DNA from: Prorocentrum cordatum
Lineage: Eukaryota; Sar; Dinophyceae; Prorocentrales; Prorocentraceae
DNA length: 64,000 nt
Direction: 5' to 3'
NCBI GenBank assembly: GCA_963575745.1
Contig: CAUYUJ010015746.1
Location: forward strand, 103,501-167,500
Position 1 is the first letter of the stretch. The number at the start of each line of letters is the position of its first letter. The notes below the pieces were generated by a model. The model was not told where the DNA came from. It saw only the letters and a list, made by a program, of their open reading frames with translations, and ran no database searches. Positions 1 to 11,330 of this stretch are shown one piece after another. The position numbers and the translations under genes are program-made.

Positions 1-3000
1 AAAGATATGCTGTCCGTGGTCCTCTGTGGCACCCGGCGCGTATTTCCTCGCTTTTTTCAAATACGACGTGGGAAGCGCATTAATGGCTGTCCCAGATGGC
101 GGCTCCAATTGATAGAAATCCCCGCAGAACAGCACATTCACGCCCCCGAAGGGCCTGGTGACGCCGTCTTGACCTACCTTCGTGTCGCTTGCAGCTGACA
201 TGCACGACCGCAAGTGTGAGTCTAGCTCTGCAATGAAGTTCGCGCTGACCATGCTCACCTCGTCCACAATCAGCCACTTCCACTGTGACATGCGCTGCGC
301 TGCTTGCTCGTTCTTCGTTTTCTTCTTTGTCTCTGCGTTGGCATCGCCCGCCGCGTCCTTCTCTTTCGTTTTGTTCACACCGAGCCCAAATGCACTGTGA
401 ATCGTATTCCCGTCGAGAGCTGACGCGTTTGTAGCCTGCAACGCTGCCACCTGGAAATCTATGCCGTGCGTCCACCCCAGCTCTTTTTCGAACAGCTCCT
501 TCCGGATCTTGTCCATGACGAAACTCTTCCCAGTCCCCGGGCCACCATGCAACATCCACACGAAGGGCTGCGCATCAGAACCGCTCTGGCCTGTTTTCTT
601 GCCGCTCGCGGACCTCCCGAATTCTTGCGCCAACACGCGATCTGCCACCTTCTCAACGACGCTACGCTGTCCCGCGTTCAACCCGTTCTCCGCAAGCCCT
701 TCCCTCCATCTCCGCACACTTGACGCTGTTGCTTTCTTGGCCGCCACCACCCCTGGGGCACCTTCCTCCCCGCCCGCGCCGCTGCCTTCTGCGGCCCTCG
801 ACGCCGCGGCCACCGCTTGCGCTTTCTGCACCTCCGCGTCATCCCAACTCAACACGCCGCCCCCTCCGCGTTTCTCGCGCTTTCCGTTCATCCGACCAGT
901 GCTCGCGCCCCACGCGGCGGCGCCCCTGGCCATGGCCTCCCGGCTCCTCTCCTTTTCGCACTCCGCATCTACATTTGTCCGCCTGTCCTCTTTCTCCATG
1001 GACGTACCTCCCGCATGCGTCTTCCGCCTTGTCGCCGCGTCGACAATTCTCGGATCCAGTTCTTCATCGCTGTGCAGCTCGTCCTCGTGTTTGACCAGGT
1101 CTTCGTCCGTGACTGGTCGCAGATCCACCACGCCCATGTAGTTCTGCACGTGCCTCTTTGTTTCTTCACATGGCATGCCTTTCTTTAACCACTCCAATGA
1201 CGCCTCCGCCCACGACCCCTGCGCTCCGCGGAAGTCCCGCAGGTGCGGCACTCCACATTCGACGTCGTCACGCAGCGTGAACGCCCGAAAATATACCATC
1301 AACAAAAGCCCGTTCCTATCCTCCTGCCCCGCTCCGTGCTTCGGCTGCGGCGCTCCATGAAAACTGGGGTTCCTCGGGCGCTCGTTCCGCACCAGCACCC
1401 ACGTGTGCCTCAGAGTTTCCAACTCCGGAACATCCGGGAATGGTACCCACGAAGAACTCCCCCATCCCTCCTTGATCACATAATCCACTCCGGCTTTCAA
1501 TTGGGGTCCAGCCTGCGCACCGCCTTCGTCAGTATCCGCTCTCTGCTGGTCTGCTTCGCGGACCTTCTGCATCCCGGACAGCGTCAGCTCCGCCTGGTAC
1601 TCATTGCTGGCCGCGGCTGCCAGCTCTGCTCCGCTGCGGGGAAACGCTGCCAACACGATGCGCCAATCTCGCAAGTACTCATACAACGATAGGTGTGCCA
1701 AGTCGGGCGCACCAGGAGCGTCAAGCGGGCGCATGCCATACAAGTACACTGGACTCTTAGACACAATTCGAACCTTTTTCGGCCCTTCTCGTTTGTCCGC
1801 TTCCAGAATCCCCGACGCTGCTACGGTAACACCGTCCCCGTCAGCACAGAGCCGCTCCGCCATACGCACGGCTTCTGCTCCCGGGATCATGGCAGTCTTC
1901 GCAGTCTTGATACTCTCGGCACCCGTCACGTCTCTGGGGTCTCGGTACGCTCGCAGATTCGCACTTTCCTGCGCTGACCGCACCACGCCTCTCCCGTGCA
2001 TGTCACTCAGGAACCTCTTCATGTGCCTGTTCGCCCGGTACGCCGAGGCCCTGTCTTTCGTCTGCTCCGCCAGCGCGTGGTGGCCCTTTTTAATCTCCCT
2101 CGCCTCGTTGAACGACGGGGCACACCGCTTGCACTGATAGTCCGCCGCATACCCCGCTGCTGCATTCTGCGCTCTTTGCGCTGCCAGAACCATGTCGACG
2201 GGTCGATCCGTCTCCCAGCACCGCTCTTCGCACACACACACACACACACACACACACCTATCGTGCGTCGCTTCCGTCACTGGGATCCTGTGCGGAATCT
2301 GCAAATCGCTCTTAAAATTCAATCCTGCCGCGCCGCTTAGCATCGCTGGTAGCGTGCCGTTCAGGTTATCTTCGTTCATGGGCCCGTGCAGGCACCCTGT
2401 CATGTTCCTCCTCCCTGCTCGCGGCATGTCACGCTTTCTCAAAAACCCTTCGCGCAACACCACTGCGCGATCTATGAGCCACGACGTGCGCGGGAAAAAG
2501 CTTTTGCACTGCGTCATGTCGTCTTTCCTCTGACAATGTGCCAACGGTACCACGCTCTGCAAACGCTTGCTCCACTGGTGCGCGTGGTTCTGTCGAAACT
2601 CCTGCCCCTTTTGCACCCAGACGCCGAGGTACTCTTGTAGCCAGGTTCGCCCTTCCTCGTTGCCCTTGTCTCCGTCTCCTGTTTTCCCATTGCCGCTCGT
2701 TGATTCCCTACCGCCGCCTTCCGTCTCTGCAAACCCATTCGTCTGGCCGCTGTGTAAGTACTCCGGCGCTGCGACCAGCTCTGTGGTCTCGCGGTACGCG
2801 GGCCATGCCTTCTCCACCTCCGTTTTCCTATCCCTCCAGCCTTCTACGTCGGAGTAGTCTTGACGACTCGCGTTTCGCTTGTACCTCTTGTACTCTTCTA
2901 CCAGCCCCTTCAGAAAATCTGTCGGCACCTGTAGCAGTTCGTGCAAGGGGGTATACTGGTGCAAACACTGAACGAAGACTTGCACTTGCACTTGCACGTG

Positions 3001-3105
3001 CCAGGGGCCCACGAAAGCGGCGACAGCGTCGCAGATCGCAGCCCCCCAAGGACGGCGACGTGCCCTGATGGCCTGCATAAGACAAGCCTCCGTCGGGCCT
3101 CCCAT
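1..3105 (-). CDS. Pif1-type DNA helicase (Helitron-like), 3' end beyond window
   Basis: One minus-strand frame is open from an in-frame stop at 3283-3285 to the window edge, about 1,094 codons; the first in-frame ATG is at 3103-3105. The C-terminal part is a superfamily 1 helicase of the Pif1 type: an LNxxQ-like motif near 640-690, Walker A GGPGTGKS at 523-546, Walker B/DEVSM (LIVDEVSM) at 250-273, and motif III-like FCGDFYQLEPP at 97-129. Upstream lies a long N-terminal region with a Cys-pair segment (CKRC, about 2115 bp) and an in-frame CA microsatellite (2230-2256) read as alternating Cys-Val. Pif1 enzymes unwind DNA 5' to 3'; in Helitrons such a domain is fused to a Rep nuclease. I see no clear Rep HUH motif in the visible part, so Helitron origin is inference. 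The remaining helicase motifs lie outside the window. Introns cannot be excluded, but none is needed. Confidence 0.8.
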   Translation of the reverse strand, partial: MGGPTEACLMQAIRARRRPWGAAICDAVAAFVGPWHVQVQVQVFVQCLHQYTPLHELLQVPTDFLKGLVEEYKRYKRNASRQDYSDVEGWRDRKTEVEKAWPAYRETTELVAAPEYLHSGQTNGFAETEGGGRESTSGNGKTGDGDKGNEEGRTWLQEYLGVWVQKGQEFRQNHAHQWSKRLQSVVPLAHCQRKDDMTQCKSFFPRTSWLIDRAVVLREGFLRKRDMPRAGRRNMTGCLHGPMNEDNLNGTLPAMLSGAAGLNFKSDLQIPHRIPVTEATHDRCVCVCVCVCEERCWETDRPVDMVLAAQRAQNAAAGYAADYQCKRCAPSFNEAREIKKGHHALAEQTKDRASAYRANRHMKRFLSDMHGRGVVRSAQESANLRAYRDPRDVTGAESIKTAKTAMIPGAEAVRMAERLCADGDGVTVAASGILEADKREGPKKVRIVSKSPVYLYGMRPLDAPGAPDLAHLSLYEYLRDWRIVLAAFPRSGAELAAAASNEYQAELTLSGMQKVREADQQRADTDEGGAQAGPQLKAGVDYVIKEGWGSSSWVPFPDVPELETLRHTWVLVRNERPRNPSFHGAPQPKHGAGQEDRNGLLLMVYFRAFTLRDDVECGVPHLRDFRGAQGSWAEASLEWLKKGMPCEETKRHVQNYMGVVDLRPVTDEDLVKHEDELHSDEELDPRIVDAATRRKTHAGGTSMEKEDRRTNVDAECEKERSREAMARGAAAWGASTGRMNGKREKRGGGGVLSWDDAEVQKAQAVAAASRAAEGSGAGGEEGAPGVVAAKKATASSVRRWREGLAENGLNAGQRSVVEKVADRVLAQEFGRSASGKKTGQSGSDAQPFVWMLHGGPGTGKSFVMDKIRKELFEKELGWTHGIDFQVAALQATNASALDGNTIHSAFGLGVNKTKEKDAAGDANAETKKKTKNEQAAQRMSQWKWLIVDEVSMVSANFIAELDSHLRSCMSAASDTKVGQDGVTRPFGGVNVLFCGDFYQLEPPSGTAINALPTSYLKKARKYAPGATEDHGQHIF

Positions 3106-3849
3106 GAGCCCACGAGAGTGGCGCCGATTTCGCAGAGCACAGCCCCCCAGGGCCAGGGAAGTCTTATGATAACCTGGGCGCGGCACCCTTCTGGTGGGCC
3201 TCCGTATCCTCTTGGTACCCAGCGCACACGGGACAAGAAGATTGGGGGGCGGGAGAAGGAGGTGCACGCCACAATGCTCTACTCAAAACAAATACCTCAA
3301 CCGCCAGAGGGCCGGGTAGAAAGAGCGAGCCACATGGCTCCACTCCACCCCTACGGAATTTCAGGGGGCAGACGTCGAAACCAAGGTTTGCGGAAGTTCT
3401 CGCTCACTCCTGGGAATGATGTCGCCCCGGAATGCTTTCCAACAGAGTGCGTCGCCGAGCGCGTTCAAAGCGGATCTGAATCGGGGCACACGGCTGCTGC
3501 AGCCCGAGGTATGACCCGAAAACCGTCAGTCACACAAGTGGGATGAAGAGTGATGGGGAGGGTGTAAACTAAAGCGATCTGGAAGAAGCAGGTCATCTGT
3601 GGATACCTCTTCTATGGCTGGGTGCGTCTTCGACCTTTGGAGGGGTTGCTTGGGGCGAACTTGGGATCCTTTTGAAGACTTGCGGACTTTCCTTCGGCTG
3701 GCTGCCCGCGCCTTCAAATTCTGAAGAAGCGCTGTTGAACAGCTTCGGCACCACCGTGCACCATATCTGCAATCGTACCCCCTGGCACGTTGACGCGTGC
3801 TAAAATGCCAAGTTCTGTCTGGTAGGGTTTCTGTAACCATGCTAAGGGC
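3106..3849. other. Intergenic stretch, nothing recognised
   Basis: Sequence upstream of the helicase ORF. The helicase frame stays open to 3282 but without a further ATG. From 3286 to about 3850 no coding frame with family resemblance and no strong repeat were seen. Confidence 0.4.
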
Positions 3850-5060
3850 CCCCTGCCCTCATGGCACGCACACATGCCCATGCACCGCCCCCTGTTTTCG
3901 AGGCTCTAACGGTACCCAGACACGTCCCTGCCGCTCTCCAAGGCGTCCAAGACGCCCAGGATGGCATCCCACACGGACCTGGGAGGCTACCAAAGCCGCC
4001 AAGATGGCCCACGATGCCTCCGAGACGGCCCACGAGGCCCCAAAAAGCCCCAACGGCGCTCCAAGAGGACCCCCAAGAAATCCCCAAGAGGGCCCAAGAG
4101 ACAAAAACAATTGATTTTCATTATGTTTGTCAATGTTTATCACGTTGTCGCCTTTTCGAGTTCCGACACTCCAAGACAGCTCCAGGGGCCCCCAAGAGCG
4201 CCCCATGATGGCCCGAGAGTCTTCCGAGAAGGTCTCTAGACGTCCCAAGAGGGCCTCAGAAGAGCCTCACAGGCGCCCATGACACGCAACATTGCCCCCA
4301 GACAGGCCCAAGAGAGGCCCAAGAGGGGGAACATACACCGACAATTCGATCCTTCTGCCCGAAGAGTCCCCCAGGAGGCCCCAAGAGGCGTCCGAGAAGC
4401 CCCAAGGGGACCCCGAGAGGCCCCCAACAACCCCCAAACAGCCCCAAAGAGGCCGCAAAGCTGCCTCCAATAAGCTCCCGGGAGGCCTCCCACGATATCC
4501 CAACGAACATCCCAGATGCTTCCGGTACCCTCTCGAACAATCGCCACCGAGCCTGGCGGACTGCCACGGTGGCGGGACTTGCCGCAGGCAGCTGGATTAA
4601 GGTGGGCCCCCCTCTCCTGGAAATCTCTTGGACCTCCTGGGCCGCTTTTGGGGGCCAAGTGCAGTCCTCTGGAACCCTTCTTGGGACCCCCGTGATACCT
4701 TTTGGCTTGAGCCGAGCTGGAACCCTTGGAGTGATACCAAGGACTACTCCGCGCCGGAGCCATCTTTTTGAGCAGCCCTGCAGACTCTCAAAGACCACAA
4801 AGACCCGAAGAGAGCACGGTGGCGGTCTGGGCCGAATCAAAGCCACCACATGTCGCCGCCGCTTACACGCCGCGAAGCCCGTCTCTCATGGGTACTGGGG
4901 CACGTGGCGACGGCACCTGGCTCTCATGGGAGCTCGAAACTGCCGCGCAAAGTTCGGCACCGGTGACAACAGTCTGGCACCTTTTCGACTTCTGGACGGC
5001 GCCTGGCGATTGAAGATGGCTGCCAGTATGAGTCCAAGTGGCCACAGAGACCCCCAGAGA
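3850..5060. repeat. Degenerate short-period CCCAAGAGG/GGCCCC repeat tract
   Basis: Degenerate copies of a short unit resembling GGCCCCAAGAGGGCCC recur every 12-15 bp or so. The tract is open on both strands and reads on the minus strand as low-complexity Leu-Gly-Ala-Ser-Trp-Gly protein, which I take as an artefact of the repeat. The same family returns at about 5560-5930, 6990-7110, 30400-31640 and 55850-56020, so it is a dispersed satellite-like sequence of this genome rather than one locus. Confidence 0.6.
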
Positions 5061-5119
5061 GGAGTCGAGAGCCCTTTACTCCGTCTGTTCACTGCCACAA
5101 CCTACTCATCATACTGATC

Positions 5120-5400
5120 GATCGTCTCTGATCCATCATCTTGCGACTCCTCCCCCATTCACCTCCTCATCATCATGATCGTCGTCGTGATCATCATCAC
5201 CGTTATCACCACCACCGCCGTCGTCAGCATCATCATCATCACCATCATCCGCGAACTCCTCGTCATCGTTTCCCCACTTCATCCATCCTCATCGTCCTGC
5301 TCATGATCACCATCATCGCCAGCATCATCAGCATCATCATCATCACCGTCATACGCATCATCAGCATGAACATCCTCGTCATCATCGTCGTCTGGAACGG
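5120..5400. repeat. CAT/CAC trinucleotide-rich tract
   Basis: Imperfect (CAT)n with CAC, CGT and CCT variants. Reads as His- or Ile-rich frames. No gene is inferred. Confidence 0.8.
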
Positions 5401-6539
5401 TTCGTAGACATGCTACTGTGCTGACCTTCTGAGACAGGATGGCGGGTGGGAGTGAGGGAGACGGCCAGCAGGCGGAATGGATAGCTTGACCCCTGCCCGC
5501 CCGCTAGCCGTCACGCTCACTTTTGGCGTAACCATCTCCCCCTTGCCAATGGTCGTCGAAGCCTCAAGATAGCCTGAAGAGCACCCAGGGGGAACCGAAG
5601 AGGGGCTCAGGTGGCCCCAAACCAGGCGCAAGAGCGCCCCTAGAAGGCGATGCGTAGGCTATCGACGGGCAGCCCTGGTTGCAGCTCCCCCTCTTCACTC
5701 AACGTCGTACGTGATCGCCCCAAGAGGGCCAACGCGGCCCCCAGAAACATTGCAAAAAAAAACTCAAGAGGCGCCGAAAACGCACCAAAGAAGCTACCAA
5801 GAGGCAACAAAGGGGCCCGAAAGGGTCCCCCCGAGCTGCCAAGCGGCTCAAAATGTCACCTGAACCGCGGAGAAGTCGCCAAGATGCCTGAGTAGGCTCC
5901 CCAAAAGCCCTCAAGAGATGTCCCAAGAACCTCCATGCATCCAGTAAACCACTGGCTTTTCTGTTCGCCAACCTCCTCTTTGTGCGCCTTTTTCCCCTTC
6001 CCTCTCTTTTCTCCCGCCTCCATCGCCTTCCCGCTTCGAATGATAACGACTGCCCCTCCTTGCTCCCGCACTTGCCTGATCGCACCAACTCGCATGGGCA
6101 TCGTTTCTAGATGAGCTGGTTGGGGCACGGGGCGCGTCAAGCACTTCTCCAATTGCTTTCCATTCGTGTCTGACGCTGTCATGAATGTGGCCCAAGCCAG
6201 ACTCCTGCCCCCCTTTGTCCCATCAACTCTGGGACACCGCTTGCTGAAAGAGATCAGCGCGCTCACCGCATGCGAGTCGTGAGACAGCACTCCCCGCACC
6301 GCCGACCCCCAAAACGGACCGTGCCCAAAACGGAACGGGAAACCCTGTCGCAGAAGGAACGAAATGGTTGACCAACAATTTCGCGCCTGTGCCTTGATCA
6401 CTGAGAACGGGCCAAGCGCCGCCTCACATCACAAGACACACTCGAGCCGCGTCCAGCCAAGGCAACGAATGCCCCCGACAACGCGACAAAACCTGTCGCG
6501 GGGGCCCGTGGCCCATACTGTCAATCTTTGCCTCCTGCT
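5401..6539. other. No gene recognised; short degenerate repeat block
   Basis: About 5560-5930 carries the same CCCAAGAGG-type degenerate repeat as 3850-5060. The rest has ORFs on the minus strand but none with a recognisable motif or convincing codon structure. Confidence 0.4.
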
Positions 6540-6860
6540 CATCCCTCCTCCCCCTCCTCCTCCTCCACCTCATCATCGTTCCTCCTCCTCCTCCTCTTCC
6601 TCCTCCCCCTCCCTCCCCCCTCCTCCTCCTCATCCTGCTGCTCTTCCTCCTCCTCCTCCTCCTCCTCCTCCTCCTCCCTCCTCCTCTTTCTCTTCCTCGT
6701 CATCCTCATCCTCATCCTCACCCTCATCTTCATCCTCCCCATCATCATCATCATCACCACCATCATCATCACCATCATCTTCCTCATCGTCGTCGCAATT
6801 GTCATTAACGTCGTCATCATCGTCATCATCAGCAGCATCACCATCGTCGTCATGGTCGCC
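6540..6860. repeat. CTC microsatellite grading into CAT/GTC microsatellite
   Basis: Long (CTC)n from about 6545 to 6725, then (ATC)n and (GTC)n variants to about 6860. Both strands stay open for more than 200 codons purely because of the triplet period. Confidence 0.85.
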
Positions 6861-7239
6861 GTCGTGTCAGCAGGACCATCCTCGTCACCTGGCAACACAC
6901 TACCCGAAAGACTCCGACCATGATACTCCACAGTACTCCCGGACGGCATCCGCCGACACCCTTGAGATGTCACCGGCGTGCAACGTACTGCCCCGACTCC
7001 ACCACCCGAAAAGCCCCAAGGACGGCCACGGAACCCTCGGAGAGAACCCCCAAACACCCCGTGCATGCCTGATACCCCCCGCGACAAGGCCCCCCAAACG
7101 GCGTCCATGCGCGACGGCCCGCCCAACAGCACCCGAACACAATTCAAGGTCACCACCTGAATCTTTCCCGCAGCTTGCAAAGAAGCCGTGATAACGACCA
7201 CGCGGAAAAAAAAGGGGTCGGCGGATGTGGCGTAATCCT
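6861..7239. other. Non-coding spacer with degenerate repeat remnant
   Basis: Contains a short piece (about 6990-7110) of the CCCAAGAGG-type degenerate repeat. No gene recognised. Confidence 0.4.
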
Positions 7240-7405
7240 ATAGAATCTCGACCCATTCCCCAGGACCAGTTTTTCATCCAGAATAGTTTTTTGACGGCCC
7301 CGGGGCCCGGCGAGGGCCTCTAGAGGTCGAAATCGGGGGAAAAAAAAACGCCGTCTTGATTTTTTCAAGACGTTGGATCTCGGGGTCTGTCTTGTACCTC
7401 GGTCC
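7240..7405. repeat. Dispersed repeat A, copy 1
   Basis: Shares an extended, diverged match with 12500-12695 in the same orientation, including TTGACGGCCCCGGGGCCCGG and a GTCTTGA/TCAAGAC stem-loop with a T-rich loop (about 7362-7380). Its 3' end (TACCTCGGTCCGACT, near 7395) recurs at about 30130. The hairpin-rich, non-coding nature suggests a MITE-like or structured-RNA-derived dispersed repeat; the class is inference. Confidence 0.55.
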
Positions 7406-7439
7406 GACTGTTCCCCCCTCCTGGGAAGAGGCAAGGAGG

Positions 7440-7660
7440 AACGCAGACTGGCGAGGAGAAGGGAGGAGGAGGAGGAGGAGGAGGAAGAGGAAGAGGAAAG
7501 GATGAGGCAGGAGGAGGAGGGGGACGAGGAGAAGGAGGAGGAGGAGGCGGAGGAGGAGGAGGGGGACGAGGAGGAGGAGAAGCATGAGCAGGAGGAGGAG
7601 GAGGAAGAGGAGGAGGCTGAGGCAGAGGAGGAGAAGCCGCCCCTGCGCGTGCGCGCGAAG
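7440..7660. repeat. GAG/GGA microsatellite
   Basis: Dense (GAG)n with GAC and GCG interruptions from about 7450 to 7640. Frames read as poly-Glu on plus and poly-Ser, Pro or Leu on minus. Confidence 0.85.
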
Positions 7661-7773
7661 GCCGCCTCGGCGCCCTCCTCGCCGGCCGCCTCGCCGTCGC
7701 ACAGGACCGCGGACTCGGCGGGCCGCGCGGAAGTCGAGCATCGAGTGACGAAGCTATTGAGGGGGGGGGAATG

Positions 7774-8735
7774 ACGGGGGGAGGAGGAGGAGGAGGAGGA
7801 GGAGGAGGAGGAGGAGGAGGAGGAGGAAGAGGAGAAGGAGAAGGAGGAGGAGGAGGAGGAGGAGGAGGAGGAGAAGGAGGAGGAGGACCAGTGTGAATCC
7901 AAGGGACATCAGCGATATTGGAGTAAACCCTCCCTCCAAGCTCCCTCTTCATAGGCCCCATACAGCGGTTCATTTCCATTGAGGGAAGTGCCTCGTTGGA
8001 AGACAACCGTTTGAAGACATTGAAGCATGCCAAAACATTGTCCTCTGGATTTCCACGACATGACTGCTGCGTTTTGACGATCCTGAATCGTGCCAGAACG
8101 CCATTCCTAGGACTTCAGCACAGAGAATCAACAGAACCGCTGCGCCCGCATAATCCGGAATCTTTCCAAAACCCAAGTTCTGGTACGTTGATGATGGGAA
8201 TCCGTGAAACCCTTGCAATGTGTTAATCGAGTGTGCGCCGCGAGAAAGCGAGAAACGCATGTTGAAAACCACACGCCCTCAATCCGTGAATCTCTTGCAA
8301 ATGTTTAAAACGAATGTGCGCCGCGTTACAGCGAGAGCCACATTTCGAAAAGGAACCGCCCTCAATACGTGAAGCTCTTGTAAATTTCTAAAACGAATGT
8401 GCGCCGCGCTGGGGCGAGATACACATTTCGAAAAGGAACCGCCCTCAATCCGAGAAGCTCTTGCAAACTTTCAGAACGAATGTACGCCGCGCTAAGGCGA
8501 GAGCCACATTTTGAAAAGGAACCGCCCTAAATCCGTGAGGTTTTTCCAATGTCTTAATGCGCGCCGCGCTAAGGCGAGAGCCACATGTTGACAACCATCC
8601 GCCCTCCATCTGAGAAGCTGCTGTTTTTTGTATAAGTTTCCGAATCATAAATGGTGAGGAAATCTCAGGCGAAACGCCCGGCCCGCATTACAAACTGGCC
8701 TCGGAGTGCGACAGGGAGGAATTAATTACACGGAA
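7774..8735. repeat. Duplicated module, copy 1: GGA tract plus ~77-bp tandem array
   Basis: The module begins with (GGA)n (7774-7888), followed by a unique stretch (about 7890-8020: 'ACCAGTGT...CCTCCCTCCAAG...') and then an array of about 70-80-bp units, each containing a variant of AATGTGCGCCGCGCTAAGGC followed by a GAGAxCCACAT-type block (about 8225-8640). The whole order recurs in 8736-9620. Confidence 0.7.
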
Positions 8736-9620
8736 AAGGAATGGACGAGGAGGAGGAGGAGTAGCACAGAGGGAGTAAAGACGGGGTGGACGAGGAGGGG
8801 GAGGAGGAGAAGGAGGAGGAGGAGGGGGAGGAGGACCAGTGTAAACCCAAAGGCCATCAAGGATGTTGGAATTAACCCTCCCTCCAAGTTCCCTCTTCAT
8901 CGGCCCCTGCAACGGTTCGTTTCCATGGAAGGAACTGTCCTCTGGATTTCCACGCCACGGACGACCTGGAATCGTGCCAGAACGCGTTTCTTGGGACTTC
9001 GACACCGCGAGTCAACATAACCGCTGCGCCCGCATAATCCTGATTTTTTCCTCAACGCGATTGCCATGGTGATCCATGAAACTCTTGCACACGTTTAGAA
9101 CGAATGTGCGCGGCGCTAAAGCGAGAACCACATTTTGGAAAAGAACCGCCCTCAATCCGTGAAGGTGATGCAATTGTTTAGAGCGAATGTGCGCGGCGCT
9201 AGGGCGAGAACCAGAATTTGAAAACGACCCGCCCTCAATCCGTGAACATGTTGCACATGTTTAAAGCGAATGTGCGCCGCGCTACGGCGAGAACCACATC
9301 AAAAAAAACACCCGCCCTCAATGCGTGAAGCTCTTGCGAGCTTTTAAAACGAACGTGCGCGGCACTAAGGCGAGAACCACAATTTGAAAACCATCCGCCC
9401 TCAATCCGTGAAGCTCTTGTAAATATTTGAAATGAATGTGCGCGGCGCTAAGGCGAGAACCACATTTTGAAAAGGAACCGCCCTCGTGAAACTCTTCCAA
9501 CTGTTTAAACCGAATGTGGGCCGCGCTCTGGCGAGAGCCACATTTTGAAAACCACCCGCCCTCCATCTGTGAAACTGTTGTCAATGTTTAAGGTTCAGAC
9601 TCATAAAACTAGCCTCGGGG
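8736..9620. repeat. Duplicated module, copy 2
   Basis: Second copy of the preceding module: GGA tract (about 8745-8835), the same unique stretch (about 8836-8960) and a longer array of the roughly 77-bp unit (about 9075-9600). Matching order and content show a segmental tandem duplication. An inverted relative lies at about 28490-29130. Confidence 0.7.
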
Positions 9621-9654
9621 TGCGACAGGGAGAAGCTATTTATAAGGAAAAGGA

Positions 9655-9775
9655 ATGGAGGAGGAGGAGGAGGAGGAGGAGGAGGAGGAGGAGGAGGAGG
9701 AAGAGGAGGAGGAGGGGGACGAGGTGGAGGAGAAGGAGGAGAAGGAGAAAAGAGGAGGAGCAGGAGGAGGAGTGA
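9655..9775. repeat. GGA microsatellite
   Basis: (GGA)n with AGA variants. It sits where a third copy of the duplicated module would begin, but the rest of the module is absent. Confidence 0.85.
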
Positions 9776-9916
9776 ACGCCCCCTGAAGCGTCCCGGTGCC
9801 ACCTGCTCAGACCGAGGACGCGGTGCAGCAAGAGCGCGGACGCGAACAACAACGGGGGAAGTAACGTAATCGTGAGGGGAGCGCCGATCTCTCCCTGCAT
9901 GGGGTCGGATACGGTC

Positions 9917-11060
9917 TCAGAGCAGGACGACAGTCCTTGAAATCGCAGCCTTTGAACATGGAGACGCCGCAGGTGGCGGCGAGGTGGATGTGCAGTACGT
10001 GAGGGGCGCCGAAGGGTCGAGGAGCTTGCCGCCGAAGATGGTTGCAAACTGGCGGAGGCACCTCTCGGACTGCAGGCCCGAGACCAGGTCCTCGAAGTAT
10101 ACGTCATTGGCGTACTCGGGAACCTGGTCGTCAGTGTGATCCTCTTCCTCTCCATGCTGCGTGGCGCTGGAGTCGAAGATGCGGTTTTCGCTCTTCGCGA
10201 TCCTGGAGACCATCCTTTCGGCCTCCCTGTCCCTCGCATCGCACTCACTGCCGATCTCATTGAAGAAATCTTCCTCTGTCCGCGACAGCTGCGCCTCGAA
10301 TGTCCCCATGTTCGTCCCCATGCTATGCTGCAACGTTCCAGTCTGGAGACCCGTGATCTTGATAGTCTCCTCGATCATGATGACGGCGCCAAGCGTGTCT
10401 GTGGTAACGAAGCTGGCGCTCATGGTAGTCTGGATCTCTTCTCGCCAACGATCTTGGACAGCGTGTGGGAGGTCTGCAGCCTTTCCTCGAAGAGGCGCCC
10501 CATCATGTCGTGGAACTGTTTCACGATGAGCTCCATGTTGCTATCCAACGCTGTCTCGTGGGACAGCGCGCATGTGAAGAGAAGGACATTTGAACCAGAA
10601 TGGCTAGATTATCCTGTGCATTGAAGAACGTGCCAGCCCTGTGGAATCGTTCTGGTACCCGATGTGGGCCTGGTGCATGAAGTCGTCGTCGGCGTCCGTG
10701 TTGAGTAGGTGGGAGTTCAGCTCATAATAGGGGACTCGGGAATCGTGGATGCCTTGTCCCCGCTTATGCACGGCGTTGGCGTTCACAGTGTCTGCCCAGG
10801 ACCTCATGCCAGACTCCGTCGTCAGCCGATTGCGATGCTGCGCAGTATTGCGACTCAGCAGCTGTGATGGCGCGTGCGTGGGTCTTAGCTTAACGTCGAC
10901 CTGGTGCAGGGACGAGTACGTGTATATGGCTAGCTGGTCGGTCCCGGGTGTTGTCAAGCTGGCGAGCGCGATCAGCACGTGCACGGATAGCCCAAAGAGA
11001 GCGTATCCCACGAGGTCTGAAGGCGCCAGACACCGCTGATACAGAGGAAGAAATCGTCGA
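9917..11060 (-). pseudogene. Damaged or multi-exon hypothetical membrane/coiled-coil protein
   Basis: Three successive minus-strand coding blocks in different frames look like one protein. The 5' block (11060-10604) has a hydrophobic segment (YALFGLSVHVLIALA) that could be a membrane helix, then polar sequence. The middle block (about 10600-10424) encodes a helical segment around MELIVKQFHDMMGRLF. The 3' block (10423-9917) continues as an acidic, coiled-coil-like stretch containing FFNEIGSECDARDREAERMV. The middle-to-last junction needs a one-base shift near 10430, so either small introns or frameshift mutations separate them. No family was recognised. The upstream boundary is a stop at about 11062, so an earlier exon may exist. 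The end at 9917 is uncertain because composition changes into a GGA tract. Confidence 0.4.
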
Positions 11061-11097
11061 AGTCATCGCCGGTGCCGCAACCGCCGCCACTGCAGCG

Positions 11098-11330
11098 AAG
11101 AGGGGGAGGAGGAGGAGGAGGAGGAGGAGGAGGAGGAGGAAATTCACAAAGGAACGCTGTGGCACAGCCCTCCGCGCGTGCAGAGTCGCGGCTCCCTCCT
11201 GAAGGAGATGCTGTGGGCCAGCATGGCTACGGAGGAGGAGGAAAGGAGATGGAGAGAGGGGGAGGGGGGGTGGCGGGAGAGAGGGCTGGCGGGGTCGAGG
11301 GTGAGGGAGGCAGGGGGAGGATGAGGAGGA
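11098..11330. repeat. GGA/GGGA-rich tract
   Basis: (GGA)n at about 11100-11140, then irregular purine-rich sequence to about 11330. Not coding. Confidence 0.7.

Noticed and set aside
3850-5060. Leu-Gly-Ala-Ser-Trp repeat proteins on the minus strand
   Set aside because: Same degenerate repeat gives ORFs in several frames and at several loci, without conserved domain or consistent start.
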